A DNA stretch of 46,259 bases from positions 1 through 46,259 of the forward strand of contig JABHKE010000160.1 in the NCBI GenBank assembly GCA_018692355.1. Reading direction: 5' to 3'. The number at the start of each line of letters is the position of its first letter. The first letter of the stretch is position 1. The stretch is from Fidelibacterota bacterium (GTDB lineage: Bacteria > Fidelibacterota > Marinisomatia > Marinisomatales > UBA1611). The position numbers were made by a program, and so were the translations under genes. Under the pieces are notes generated by a model, which was not told the origin of the DNA, did no database searches, and worked only from the letters and a program-made list of their open reading frames with translations. This document shows positions 35,585 to 44,014 of this stretch, one piece after another.

Positions 35585-37114
35585 TTAAAATCCCGTCCCT
35601 GCAGGATCTATTCCCAATATACCAACCCAGTATAACACAATAATTACGGATAATGTTACGAGTGCTATAGGCCAACCGATGGTTGCCATTCGAATAAAGT
35701 CTTTGGATTCTAATTGTCCGCTGGCATAGACAATGGAACTGGCAGGCGTTCCAATAACTAACCAATAGGCCATTGATGTTGCAATGGCAAGGCCAACACC
35801 AACGAGAACGGGGTTTGTGTTAGAAGCGACTGCCATGTCCAATACAACAGGACCAATAACAGCTACCGTTGCACCGGCACTCATGAGATTTGTAAGTACG
35901 GCTCCAATACAGCACATAAGTATCACAAGGCCAACACCTGAATTAAGTCCTAATGGCGCAACCATATTCATAATTTGATCAGCAAACCAACTGGATGCAC
36001 CTGTAACTTTAAAAACTGTTCCCAAACTAATACAACCAGCATAAAGGACAATTACGCCCCAACTAACCTTATCTTCATAATCTTTCCAGGATGTGAGTCC
36101 ACAAAGCATATAAAGAACTGCACCGGATATAGCAATCCCGCCTAATCCCAGGGAAAATCCCAATAAACTTGCCACCAACGATTTATCTGTGATCCATAGA
36201 AAAACTACCAATCCCATAATGGCAGCAACTAATTTTTGTTTGCCAGTCATTGCACCATGTTTTTCTAGATCTTTCTTTAAGAAATCGACAGCTTCACTTA
36301 AATCATCTACTTCCGGCTTAAAAAGGAGTGGAAGGAGAAATGCCATCACTGCAGACATGACAATTGTATAAGCAACACCCATCATAACCCATTGCATGAA
36401 AGAAACATCAACCCCCATATTGCTGAGAAAACCAATCATGAGTGCATTCCTTGCACCGCCAGTTGGGCTCATGGGTCCACCGATCATGCAGCCTACAGCA
36501 ATGGTGATCATGAGTAAAGTTCCAAGCCGAGGGGCGGGAATAGATTTATTTGTTAATGTATATAGTGCCATGGCAATGGGAACATACATGGCTGCAACCG
36601 CATGTTCGCCCACAAATGCTGTGGGAATCGCTGTTCCGAGAAGAATGCCTATTACAATCATTCGAGTTTTGGTGCCGGCCATGTTTACAACCAACATACC
36701 AACTCGCTTATCGAGGCCATATTTCACTAATGTAGCGCCTAAAGCCAAAGAACCGGCAATAAACCAAACTGCATCGTGAGCATACGTCACTGCAATCATT
36801 TTTGGGGCTGTGATCCCAAAAAAGAGTTGCACCAATCCAATAAGAAGAGCCACTGCAGGCATTGGGACCGCTTCCGTAGCAAAGAAAACCACGCAGGTAG
36901 CAAGTAATGCCATCGTGAGCTGAATATGATTTGCTTTTATGGGGACATCCATAGATGCGTCATTCCCAAAGAGCTCCTGGGCTTTTAGGGTCATGGATTC
37001 TGGAGTTGGCATTATAAAAGCAATCAGGATAAAAACTAAAAGACCAATCCCAAGCCATTTGAAATCGGTCGTTTTGGCGAAGCCGCCGGTATTATTATTA
37101 TTTGTGTCGCTCAT
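35585..37114 (-). CDS. SLC13/DASS-family anion symporter
   Basis: 509 residues from the ATG at 37114; the frame extends to a TTG at 37153 with no conserved sequence. About 12 membrane segments. The two Ser-Asn-Thr-like substrate/sodium motifs are seen as MIGGPMSPTGGARNALMIG and, near the end, VIGTPASSIVYASGQ. Members move Na+ with dicarboxylates, citrate or sulfate; the first motif reads Ser-Pro-Thr rather than the usual Ser-Asn-Thr, so the substrate is uncertain. Divergent from the NamZ gene across about 107 bp. Confidence 0.88.
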   Translation of the reverse strand: MSDTNNNNTGGFAKTTDFKWLGIGLLVFILIAFIMPTPESMTLKAQELFGNDASMDVPIKANHIQLTMALLATCVVFFATEAVPMPAVALLIGLVQLFFGITAPKMIAVTYAHDAVWFIAGSLALGATLVKYGLDKRVGMLVVNMAGTKTRMIVIGILLGTAIPTAFVGEHAVAAMYVPIAMALYTLTNKSIPAPRLGTLLMITIAVGCMIGGPMSPTGGARNALMIGFLSNMGVDVSFMQWVMMGVAYTIVMSAVMAFLLPLLFKPEVDDLSEAVDFLKKDLEKHGAMTGKQKLVAAIMGLVVFLWITDKSLVASLLGFSLGLGGIAISGAVLYMLCGLTSWKDYEDKVSWGVIVLYAGCISLGTVFKVTGASSWFADQIMNMVAPLGLNSGVGLVILMCCIGAVLTNLMSAGATVAVIGPVVLDMAVASNTNPVLVGVGLAIATSMAYWLVIGTPASSIVYASGQLESKDFIRMATIGWPIALVTLSVIIVLYWVGILGIDPAGTGF

Positions 37115-37221
37115 AGATACAAGGAATGTGGTGATATTAAATATTAAAATCAACCCTTTGAATTAATTTTTTAGTTTCTTATTTAGATTCCCATCCTTTC
37201 CGACTAATTTTAAATAAGAAT

Positions 37222-38526
37222 ATGAAGCGATTCCGGCACAAATTTTTATTATTTCTTTTCTGTACAATTTCTTTGGGACAGGACTCATCCCATCATTCAT
37301 ATGAATATTCCACTTTATTGGAGATCCCGGACCTATCGTTTTCTGATCAGGTTTATACGGGATTAGATATACTTGAACAAATGGATTTTAAACCATTAGC
37401 AGGTAAGTCCATTGCCATTTTTACCAATCAAACTGCAATAAATAGAAATGGTGACCATATTTTGGATCTTTTGAAGAATGCACCAGATGTAAAGGTGTCT
37501 GCCTTATTAGCACCTGAGCATGGGATCTGGGGTATTGACGATAGTCGGGCAACCCTAGTTGGGCGAGAGCAAATTGATCCTGTCCACGGCGCGCCCATTA
37601 TTGATATGTTCAATAAATATGTTCATCCACCGCATTGGGTCATGGATAAGGTGGATCTAGTTTTGATTGATTTTCAAGATACGGGTTCACGGTATACTAC
37701 AATCATAGCCACCATGTCAAAATTATTGGAATCTGCATCAGAGCGGCGTATTCCGGTGATGGTTCTGGATCGTCCAAATCCCTTACGGGGCGATATAGTG
37801 GATGGACCTATACCGCGAACAGAATTTCAATCTTATGAGTCTTACCATCTTTTTCCAATCCGTCATGGTCTTACCTTAGGTGAAGCATCCATTATGATTA
37901 ATGAAATGGGATGGATTAAAGATCTGAAACGGGTTGATCTTACTGTGGTGCCTATGTCAAATTGGGATCGTGAAATGTGGTATAATGAGACGAAAATTAC
38001 TTGGCGTCATCCAACACCATTTCTTCGAAATGAAGAGAGTTTGCTAGCCTATGTTGGGATGGATCTTTTCCGGGGAACCAATATGAATATTGGTTTTGGA
38101 ACGGAGACACCTTATATGGTTGTTGGTTCACCATGGCTGGCCACGTCATTCCTGTTACAGAAACTCAATGATCAGAATTTGAAGGGTGTTGAATTAAAAG
38201 CAGTGGTTTATCGTCCCACTGGATCCATCTATCATACACGCATTCCCCAGTACGATGGCCAGTCTTGCAGTGGAATTCAATTAACCATTACAGACCGGGA
38301 TGAGTTTAGTCCAATAACAACTGCAACAACATTGATAATGTTAATCAACCAACTGCATCCCCGAGAATTTCAGTGGAAAGAAAATGGATATATTGACAAA
38401 TTGTTTGGTTCGGATTTATTAAGGTTGTTAGCTGCACAAAAGAAAACACCGGATTATTTGCCGTCCCAATGGGTTCATGATGTGTACAAATTCAACGAGT
38501 TTAGACAATCATTTTTGATCTATTGA
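37222..38526 (+). CDS. DUF1343 / NamZ-type exo-beta-N-acetylmuramidase
   Basis: 434 residues with a signal peptide (FLLFLFCTISLGQ, likely cut before Gln). The DUF1343 family, founded by NamZ, releases terminal N-acetylmuramic acid from peptidoglycan fragments. Family motifs: GKSIAIFTNQTAINRNG, LLAPEHGIWG, LIDFQDTGSRYTT, VLDRPNPLRGD, HGLTLGEAS and GTNMNIGFGTETPY. Acts in the periplasm in cell-wall turnover. Its stop overlaps the next ATG (TGATG). Confidence 0.92.
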   Translation: MKRFRHKFLLFLFCTISLGQDSSHHSYEYSTLLEIPDLSFSDQVYTGLDILEQMDFKPLAGKSIAIFTNQTAINRNGDHILDLLKNAPDVKVSALLAPEHGIWGIDDSRATLVGREQIDPVHGAPIIDMFNKYVHPPHWVMDKVDLVLIDFQDTGSRYTTIIATMSKLLESASERRIPVMVLDRPNPLRGDIVDGPIPRTEFQSYESYHLFPIRHGLTLGEASIMINEMGWIKDLKRVDLTVVPMSNWDREMWYNETKITWRHPTPFLRNEESLLAYVGMDLFRGTNMNIGFGTETPYMVVGSPWLATSFLLQKLNDQNLKGVELKAVVYRPTGSIYHTRIPQYDGQSCSGIQLTITDRDEFSPITTATTLIMLINQLHPREFQWKENGYIDKLFGSDLLRLLAAQKKTPDYLPSQWVHDVYKFNEFRQSFLIY

Positions 38527-40091
38527 TGCAACGACTATTTGTTCTTCTATTATTGGCAGATATACTATTTGGGCAGATTCTTCCAACAGTTCCAAGCAAT
38601 GTATTCCGCTTCTCTGTTGGAAGCAGTATTTCCGAATCAGAATGGGATTTGGATGAACAAACTTTTGATCTTAGGGGAATAGGTCGACATTATTTTGACA
38701 ATGTAACCCATAATGATTCTGTACGTTTTTCTTCCAATTATGATCTTTACCACAACGGCTCTTCAATGGTGGATTCTGTGAATACGATTGAAGAGTGGCT
38801 CACTCAATTTAATTCAGATTATGGATTCTCTTTACCCGTTTTTGGCGCTCAGCTCATAGATACATCAAAAGGTGTTTCTCCTTCGGGCTTGTATTTGGAA
38901 TCCAGAGACAAAAAAACAACTGGTAAAACATTTATGGTAGAATATGGATTGTCCAATGAAGTGACGTTAAGTGTTTCTGTGCCTATTCTGGATTCTTACA
39001 CCATTGACCGATCGATTACAGATTATTCTATTAAGGGGATGGATGATGTAGATGTTCTTTTGAATTATCATACAAATGCAAAAAGTGATTTTTATGATTT
39101 TATCAATTCGAGCAATTATTCCGGATTAAGACCAGGATTAAAAGATACGCTCAGTGATATTTATGATAAATTTTATGATAAGAGCAGTGAATTTTCTGTT
39201 TTGTGGGCCACCCATGCTGGTAATGACCCGCTGAATAATCTTCTTGTTGATGCACGGTTTATTCCACAGGATATCGGGAAAGATACAGTCTCTTTATTTG
39301 ATCTAGTCTCCTATTATTATCCCAGTGAACAATCGGGATCCGGCGTGAATGATGTAACGGTGGGTGCAACAATATTATTGAAAGGAAAACCGACCTGGGC
39401 AACAGACGGCAATACTAATGCGCTTTATGCACAGATCTTTTTAGATATACCCTATGGAAAAACATTGTCTTCTTTTAATGAAGTTGGATCAAAGCAATTC
39501 ACGGAAGCAAAAATCGGTAATGGCGTTAGCAGATGGTCCATCGGGGTCTATGGGAACTCGGGGCTAAAAGGCAATACCAAAGGACGGATGTATTTCCAAA
39601 CCCTAATTAAGTTCAGTACACCGGAAATCCTAAATACACCAGTGGGACTTTTTTCCGGCGGGCACACAAATCCGGATTCCATTTTCTATGGCGTTAAACG
39701 ACAGCGTTACTGGACAAGTCAGATTGGCAATACCTATAAATTTGATCAAGGACTGGGATTATTTTTTCGGGGTGGGGGAGAATTGGATATGATTCCAAAC
39801 CAACTCCGGATCCGTACAGAATTAAATTATACTTTTAAAGGTCAGGATCGCTTTGTATCTAAGGATCCAGCTTGGGATATCTGGATGCAGGAACATGTAG
39901 GGTATAATTCATCCTTTAAGCGAATGGACCTTCGGGCAGAAATATGGTTATTGAATTCCATTTCTAAAAACAGGATTGGTCCCATTTCTTTTGACCTTTA
40001 TGCTGGTTTTAAGAACAGTATTATTGCAGATAATACTTTTGATGGGTGGAACGTCTACACGGGCATAACAACTTATTACCAGGGTTGGTAG
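38526..40091 (+). CDS. Large exported beta-rich protein, probable outer-membrane protein
   Basis: 521 residues from the ATG at 38526 (TGATG overlap with NamZ). Signal peptide QRLFVLLLLADILFGQ, likely cut before Gln. The rest is rich in alternating-pattern strands (NEVTLSVSVPILDSYTI, LRIRTELNYTFKGQ) with Gly/Asn/Ser loops, ends VYTGITTYYQGW with a terminal aromatic, and has no Cys. Fits an outer-membrane barrel; could be the route by which cell-wall fragments enter or leave with NamZ, but this is only position-based. Confidence 0.65.
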   Translation: MQRLFVLLLLADILFGQILPTVPSNVFRFSVGSSISESEWDLDEQTFDLRGIGRHYFDNVTHNDSVRFSSNYDLYHNGSSMVDSVNTIEEWLTQFNSDYGFSLPVFGAQLIDTSKGVSPSGLYLESRDKKTTGKTFMVEYGLSNEVTLSVSVPILDSYTIDRSITDYSIKGMDDVDVLLNYHTNAKSDFYDFINSSNYSGLRPGLKDTLSDIYDKFYDKSSEFSVLWATHAGNDPLNNLLVDARFIPQDIGKDTVSLFDLVSYYYPSEQSGSGVNDVTVGATILLKGKPTWATDGNTNALYAQIFLDIPYGKTLSSFNEVGSKQFTEAKIGNGVSRWSIGVYGNSGLKGNTKGRMYFQTLIKFSTPEILNTPVGLFSGGHTNPDSIFYGVKRQRYWTSQIGNTYKFDQGLGLFFRGGGELDMIPNQLRIRTELNYTFKGQDRFVSKDPAWDIWMQEHVGYNSSFKRMDLRAEIWLLNSISKNRIGPISFDLYAGFKNSIIADNTFDGWNVYTGITTYYQGW

Positions 40092-40099
40092 ATTTAATA

Positions 40100-41374
40100 A
40101 TGTATAACCGAAAAAAAGTATGGAGTTGGGCCTTTTATGATTGGGCGAATTCCGCATTTTCCACGACAGTTATGGCGGGGTTTTTCCCCATCTTTTTTGA
40201 GAAATACTGGTCGAATCCCAATGATGTCATTCAAAGTACCTACCATTTGGGGTGGGCAAATTCAATTGCGTCTATCTTTATTGCAGCCATTTCTCCTTTT
40301 CTCGGTGCCGTTGCAGATCGTGGATCTGCCAAAAAGAAATTTCTGTTTTTCTTTGCTTTTTTAGGCATATTGATGACGAGTGGACTCTGGATGGTCGGTC
40401 AGGGTCAATGGCAAATGGCAGTTTTGTTTTATGTGGTAGCATCTGTCGGGTTTATGGGTGGAAATATTTTCTATGATTCGTTATTGCCATCTGTTTCATC
40501 AAATGAAAATGTGAACTATGTTTCGTCATTGGGATTTGCTGTGGGATACATTGGAGGTGGATTATTGTTTTTAGTGAATGTACTCATGTATCAACACCCT
40601 GAATGGTTTGGAATTGCTGATGGTTCAACTGCCATTAGATTATCCTTTTTATCGGTGGCGGTCTGGTGGGCTGTATTTTCCATACCAATTTTATTATTTG
40701 TTCCGGAACCAAAGAATGAAAATTCCGTTCCCCTTCTTTATGCATTAAAAGCAGGCGCAAAACAATTAAAAGAAACTTATAATCATATTAAAGAATTAAG
40801 AGTTATAGGAATCTTCCTTTTAGCGTATTGGTTCTATATTGATGGTGTGGACACTATCATTAGAATGGCCGTAAAAATGGGATCATCTCTAGGGTTTGAA
40901 GCGGGTGATTTAATTGTTGCATTGCTTATGGTTCAATTTATTGCCTTTCCTGCTGCACTTCTTTATAATCGGTTTGCGCATAAGATTGGTACCAAGAATG
41001 CAGTTTTTGTTGCAATCGGTGGATATGGGGTTATCACATTTTTGGGATATTTTATGATGGATCCTATTCACTTTTATATGTTAGCAGCTATGATTGGAAT
41101 ATTTCAAGGTGGTATTCAAGCTCTCAGTAGAAGTTTATATGCACGATTAATCCCTGTTGGAAAAGAAGGCGAATTTTTTGGTTTTTATAATATGTTAGGA
41201 AAGTTCGCTGCAGTTATCGGTCCCGTGCTTATGGGTTGGGTAACCTTAGTCACAGGCAGTGTTCGTTTTGGAATTTTATCCATATTAATTTTATTTATAA
41301 TAGGTGCAATCCTTCTCAGTAAAGTTGATTTTGAAGAAGGAAAAAAATTAGCGGCTGATTTCGGAAAAAATTAA
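40100..41374 (+). CDS. MFS transporter, UMF1/Atg22-like family
   Basis: 424 residues from the ATG at 40100. Twelve membrane segments. The N-terminus VWSWAFYDWANSAFSTTVMAGFFP is the signature of UMF1-type MFS proteins related to vacuolar Atg22 effluxers. Later GGIQALSRSLYARLIPVGKEGEFFGFY is also characteristic. Substrate unknown; amino acid export is one idea from Atg22. It is the last gene before the large intergenic region. Confidence 0.9.
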   Translation: MYNRKKVWSWAFYDWANSAFSTTVMAGFFPIFFEKYWSNPNDVIQSTYHLGWANSIASIFIAAISPFLGAVADRGSAKKKFLFFFAFLGILMTSGLWMVGQGQWQMAVLFYVVASVGFMGGNIFYDSLLPSVSSNENVNYVSSLGFAVGYIGGGLLFLVNVLMYQHPEWFGIADGSTAIRLSFLSVAVWWAVFSIPILLFVPEPKNENSVPLLYALKAGAKQLKETYNHIKELRVIGIFLLAYWFYIDGVDTIIRMAVKMGSSLGFEAGDLIVALLMVQFIAFPAALLYNRFAHKIGTKNAVFVAIGGYGVITFLGYFMMDPIHFYMLAAMIGIFQGGIQALSRSLYARLIPVGKEGEFFGFYNMLGKFAAVIGPVLMGWVTLVTGSVRFGILSILILFIIGAILLSKVDFEEGKKLAADFGKN

Positions 41375-41429
41375 TTGTTAAAAAATATTGATTTAAAAAA
41401 GGGTTGTGATTTAACTTTCATTAGTAATT

Positions 41430-41506
41430 AGCCCCGTTGATGTGGCGTGCTCTTCAGGGAAAATAGTTTTTTCCGAGGGTTTTTCACCGGGGCTTTTTCT
41501 TTTTCA
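41430..41506 (+). ncRNA. Structured RNA / long terminator hairpin after the MFS gene
   Basis: AGCCCCGTTGA (41430-41440) pairs with TCACCGGGGCT (41484-41494) in an 11-position stem with one mismatch, followed by a T-rich tail. Inside is a second hairpin, GGAAAA/TTTTCC (41458-41463 with 41469-41474). The 43-base inner part is larger than a simple terminator loop, so this could be the 3' end of a small RNA as well as the terminator of the upstream operon. Confidence 0.6.
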
Positions 41507-41663
41507 TCTACTTTTTATTTTGTCAGAGTAGATTCTTTTTAATAGAATGCTGAATGTTATTAAATAAATGTCCTGATTTAATTGTTTCAGTAAGAAAAGA
41601 TTCAAACATAAATCCCCCAAAATCTTTTCAGTATTTGGGGGATTTTCTTTTATAATTTTAATT
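41506..41663 (+). promoter_or_regulatory. Leader-like structured region upstream of the thioesterase gene
   Basis: Contains ATCTACT (41506-41512) pairing with AGTAGAT (41527-41533), ATTCT pairing with AGAAT (41532-41548), and AAAAGATT (41595-41602) complementary to AATCTTTT (41621-41628), which lies in the terminator below. TATAAT at 41651-41656 could drive the downstream genes independently. Either an attenuator leader or a separate small RNA. Confidence 0.35.
41610..41651 (+). terminator. Strong intrinsic terminator 40 bases before the thioesterase gene
   Basis: A perfect 12-bp stem, AAATCCCCCAAA (41610-41621) with TTTGGGGGATTT (41634-41645), loop of 12, then a T-rich tail. It ends about 33 bases before the ATG, an arrangement seen in attenuators. 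Confidence 0.85.
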
Positions 41664-41683
41664 ATGAATATAAAGAGTTAATA

Positions 41684-42070
41684 ATGATTACACGCTATTC
41701 CCAACTCGTAATGCCCCAGGATGCCAATGTTGTTGGTACTTTATTTGGTGGGCAAATGGTATCCTGGATGGATATTGCCGCTGCAAAAGCAGCCTTTAGA
41801 TTTTTGAAAGGAACAGAAGCAGATGTGGCGGTAACCCGTGCTATTGATTCCATAGAATTCACAAAACCAGTTTATGTGGGGAATTGGGTGAATTTCGAAT
41901 CCGAAATTATAAAAACGGGAAACTCATCAATCGTGATACAGGTAGATGCTTATAAAGAAAATCACGAAGAAGATAAAACATTGGCCTGTACCGCAAAATT
42001 CACAATGGTTTCTGTCAAGAAATTGGCTGAAGGTTCGTACCAGAAGGTCAATCATAACAAAACCATATAA
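41684..42070 (+). CDS. Acyl-CoA thioesterase, hotdog fold (YciA/BFIT-type)
   Basis: 128 residues, single hotdog domain that hydrolyses acyl-CoA to free acid and CoA. The motif MPQDANVVGTLFGGQMVSWMD with the active-site Asp/Asn region, and DSIEFTKPVYVGNWVNFESEI are the usual ones for the YciA/ACOT group. It sits 12 bp before acs; together they would interconvert acyl/acetyl-CoA and free acids. Weak ribosome site AAAGAG upstream. Confidence 0.9.
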   Translation: MITRYSQLVMPQDANVVGTLFGGQMVSWMDIAAAKAAFRFLKGTEADVAVTRAIDSIEFTKPVYVGNWVNFESEIIKTGNSSIVIQVDAYKENHEEDKTLACTAKFTMVSVKKLAEGSYQKVNHNKTI

Positions 42071-42082
42071 TTGAGGCCCGCC

Positions 42083-44014
42083 ATGTCAAAAGTATACACT
42101 CCTTCAGATTCAACATCTAATCAAGCACACGTTTCTTCAATTGACTCGTATCAAAAGCGATACCAGGATTCCATTTCTGATCCTGAATCATTTTGGGCAG
42201 AAATTGCACAAAGATTAGACTGGATGGAGCCCTGGACTTCCGTCCGAAAATTTGATTTCGTCAATGGTCAAATTGAATGGTTTAGTGGCGGTAAGCTCAA
42301 TGCATCTTATAATTGTATTGATCGCCATATTAAAAAAGGGCATGGAGATGAGACCGCTATCATTTGGGAAGGGAATGACCCAAATCAATCTAGAAAGTTC
42401 ACCTATAATGATTTATTAAAAGAAGTTTCTCAATTTGCCAATGCCTTAAAATCACTTGGTGTAGAAAAAGGGGATCGCGTTTGTATCTATATGCAAATGG
42501 TTCCAGAACTGGCTTTTGCCGTATTGGCCTGTGCACGGATCGGCGCTGTTCATTCTGTTGTCTTTGGCGCATTTTCCAGTGATTCACTTCGGGATAGAAT
42601 CAACGATTCATCATGTAAAATTTTGATAACGCAGGACACGGGCGTTCGTGGAACAAAACAAAATATTCCCATGAAAGTGAATGCAGATAATGCAGTAGCA
42701 GACACGCCTTCCATCGAACATGTGATTGTTGTTCGCCGGACTGGCGAACCAGTTAACATGGATAGCGAACGGGATCTCTGGTGGCATGAAGCCATTTCCG
42801 GTGTTGATGCCAAGTGTGAGCCAGAAGTGATGGATGCGGAAGATCCGCTTTTTATTTTATATACATCCGGCTCCACCGGGACACCAAAAGGTGTGCTCCA
42901 CACAACCGGTGGTTATTTGACCTATGCAGCTTTTACCCATGAAATGGTATTTGATTATAAACCCGGGGACATTTACTGGTGCACAGCAGATTTAGGCTGG
43001 ATAACAGGGCATTCTTACATTGTGTATGGACCTTTGGCGAACCGTGCCACAACGGTTATGTTTGAAGGCGTGCCTAATTTTCCCGATTATGGACGATTTT
43101 GGGACGTTGTAGACAAGCATAAGGTAAATCAATTTTATACAGCTCCAACGGCTCTTAGGGCCCTTATGAAAGAAGGGAACGACTGGGTTACGTCTCGAGA
43201 TCTATCATCATTGAGATTACTGGGAACTGTGGGCGAACCCATCAAGGAACCAGAATGGAATTGGTATCACAATATTGTGGGTAAAGGAAAATGTCCCATT
43301 ATTGATACATGGTGGCAAACGGAAACAGGTGGGATTCTCATAACACCGCTTCCCGGCGCAACCCCAACAAAACCGGGATCGGCTACATTTCCATTTTTCG
43401 GAATCGAGCCGGTTCTACTCTCGGAAGATGGGCAAGAAATTGAAGGGAATGACGTTTCAGGTTTATTGGCCATTAAATCATCCTGGCCTGGACAAATGAG
43501 AACCATTTATGGCGATCAGGATCGCTTTATTGAAACTTATTTTAAGCAATTTCCCGGTTACTATTTTACAGGTGACGGTGCGAAGCGAGATGAAGATGGC
43601 TATTATTGGATCACGGGCCGCGTGGATGATGTGTTGAATGTGTCCGGACACCGTATCGGTACTGCAGAAGTGGAAGGGGCCATCGGGAAAGCCAATGGTG
43701 TTGCTGAAGCGGCTGTTGTGGGCTATCCCCATGATATTAAAGGTCAGGGCATCTATGCCTTTGTAACCCTCATGACCGGTGTGGAAGCATCCGATGAAAT
43801 TTATGATGGTATTCGCGCTTCGGTAACTAAGGATATAGGTCCCCACGCAAAACCCGATGAGATTCAATTCACACCTGCGCTCCCAAAAACACGTTCCGGG
43901 AAGATTATGCGGCGAATCTTAAGAAAAATTGCTGAAGGTGATCTGGAAAATATGGGCGATATTTCTACCTTGGCAGATCCCAGTGTGGTGGCAAGCCTTA
44001 CTGCTGCGCGTTAG
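42083..44014 (+). CDS. acs: Acetyl-CoA synthetase (AMP-forming)
   Basis: 643 residues from the ATG at 42083 (a TTG at 42071 is possible), standard for Acs. It makes acetyl-CoA from acetate and ATP via acetyl-AMP. Seen: the N-terminal [21 protein letters not shown]-loop [47 protein letters not shown], and the C-terminal [15 protein letters not shown] whose Lys is the site of regulatory acetylation in relatives. The 3' end overlaps the convergent minus-strand gene by 17 bp. Confidence 0.97.
   Translation: MSKVYTPSDSTSNQAHVSSIDSYQKRYQDSISDPESFWAEIAQRLDWMEPWTSVRKFDFVNGQIEWFSGGKLNASYNCIDRHIKKGHGDETAIIWEGNDPNQSRKFTYNDLLKEVSQFANALKSLGVEKGDRVCIYMQMVPELAFAVLACARIGAVHSVVFGAFSSDSLRDRINDSSCKILITQDTGVRGTKQNIPMKVNADNAVADTPSIEHVIVVRRTGEPVNMDSERDLWWHEAISGVDAKCEPEVMDAEDPLFILYTSGSTGTPKGVLHTTGGYLTYAAFTHEMVFDYKPGDIYWCTADLGWITGHSYIVYGPLANRATTVMFEGVPNFPDYGRFWDVVDKHKVNQFYTAPTALRALMKEGNDWVTSRDLSSLRLLGTVGEPIKEPEWNWYHNIVGKGKCPIIDTWWQTETGGILITPLPGATPTKPGSATFPFFGIEPVLLSEDGQEIEGNDVSGLLAIKSSWPGQMRTIYGDQDRFIETYFKQFPGYYFTGDGAKRDEDGYYWITGRVDDVLNVSGHRIGTAEVEGAIGKANGVAEAAVVGYPHDIKGQGIYAFVTLMTGVEASDEIYDGIRASVTKDIGPHAKPDEIQFTPALPKTRSGKIMRRILRKIAEGDLENMGDISTLADPSVVASLTAAR

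Noticed and set aside
35784-36779. Several plus-strand ORFs opposite the SLC13 transporter
   Set aside because: They are shadows of the minus-strand membrane protein, with skewed composition and no ribosome sites.
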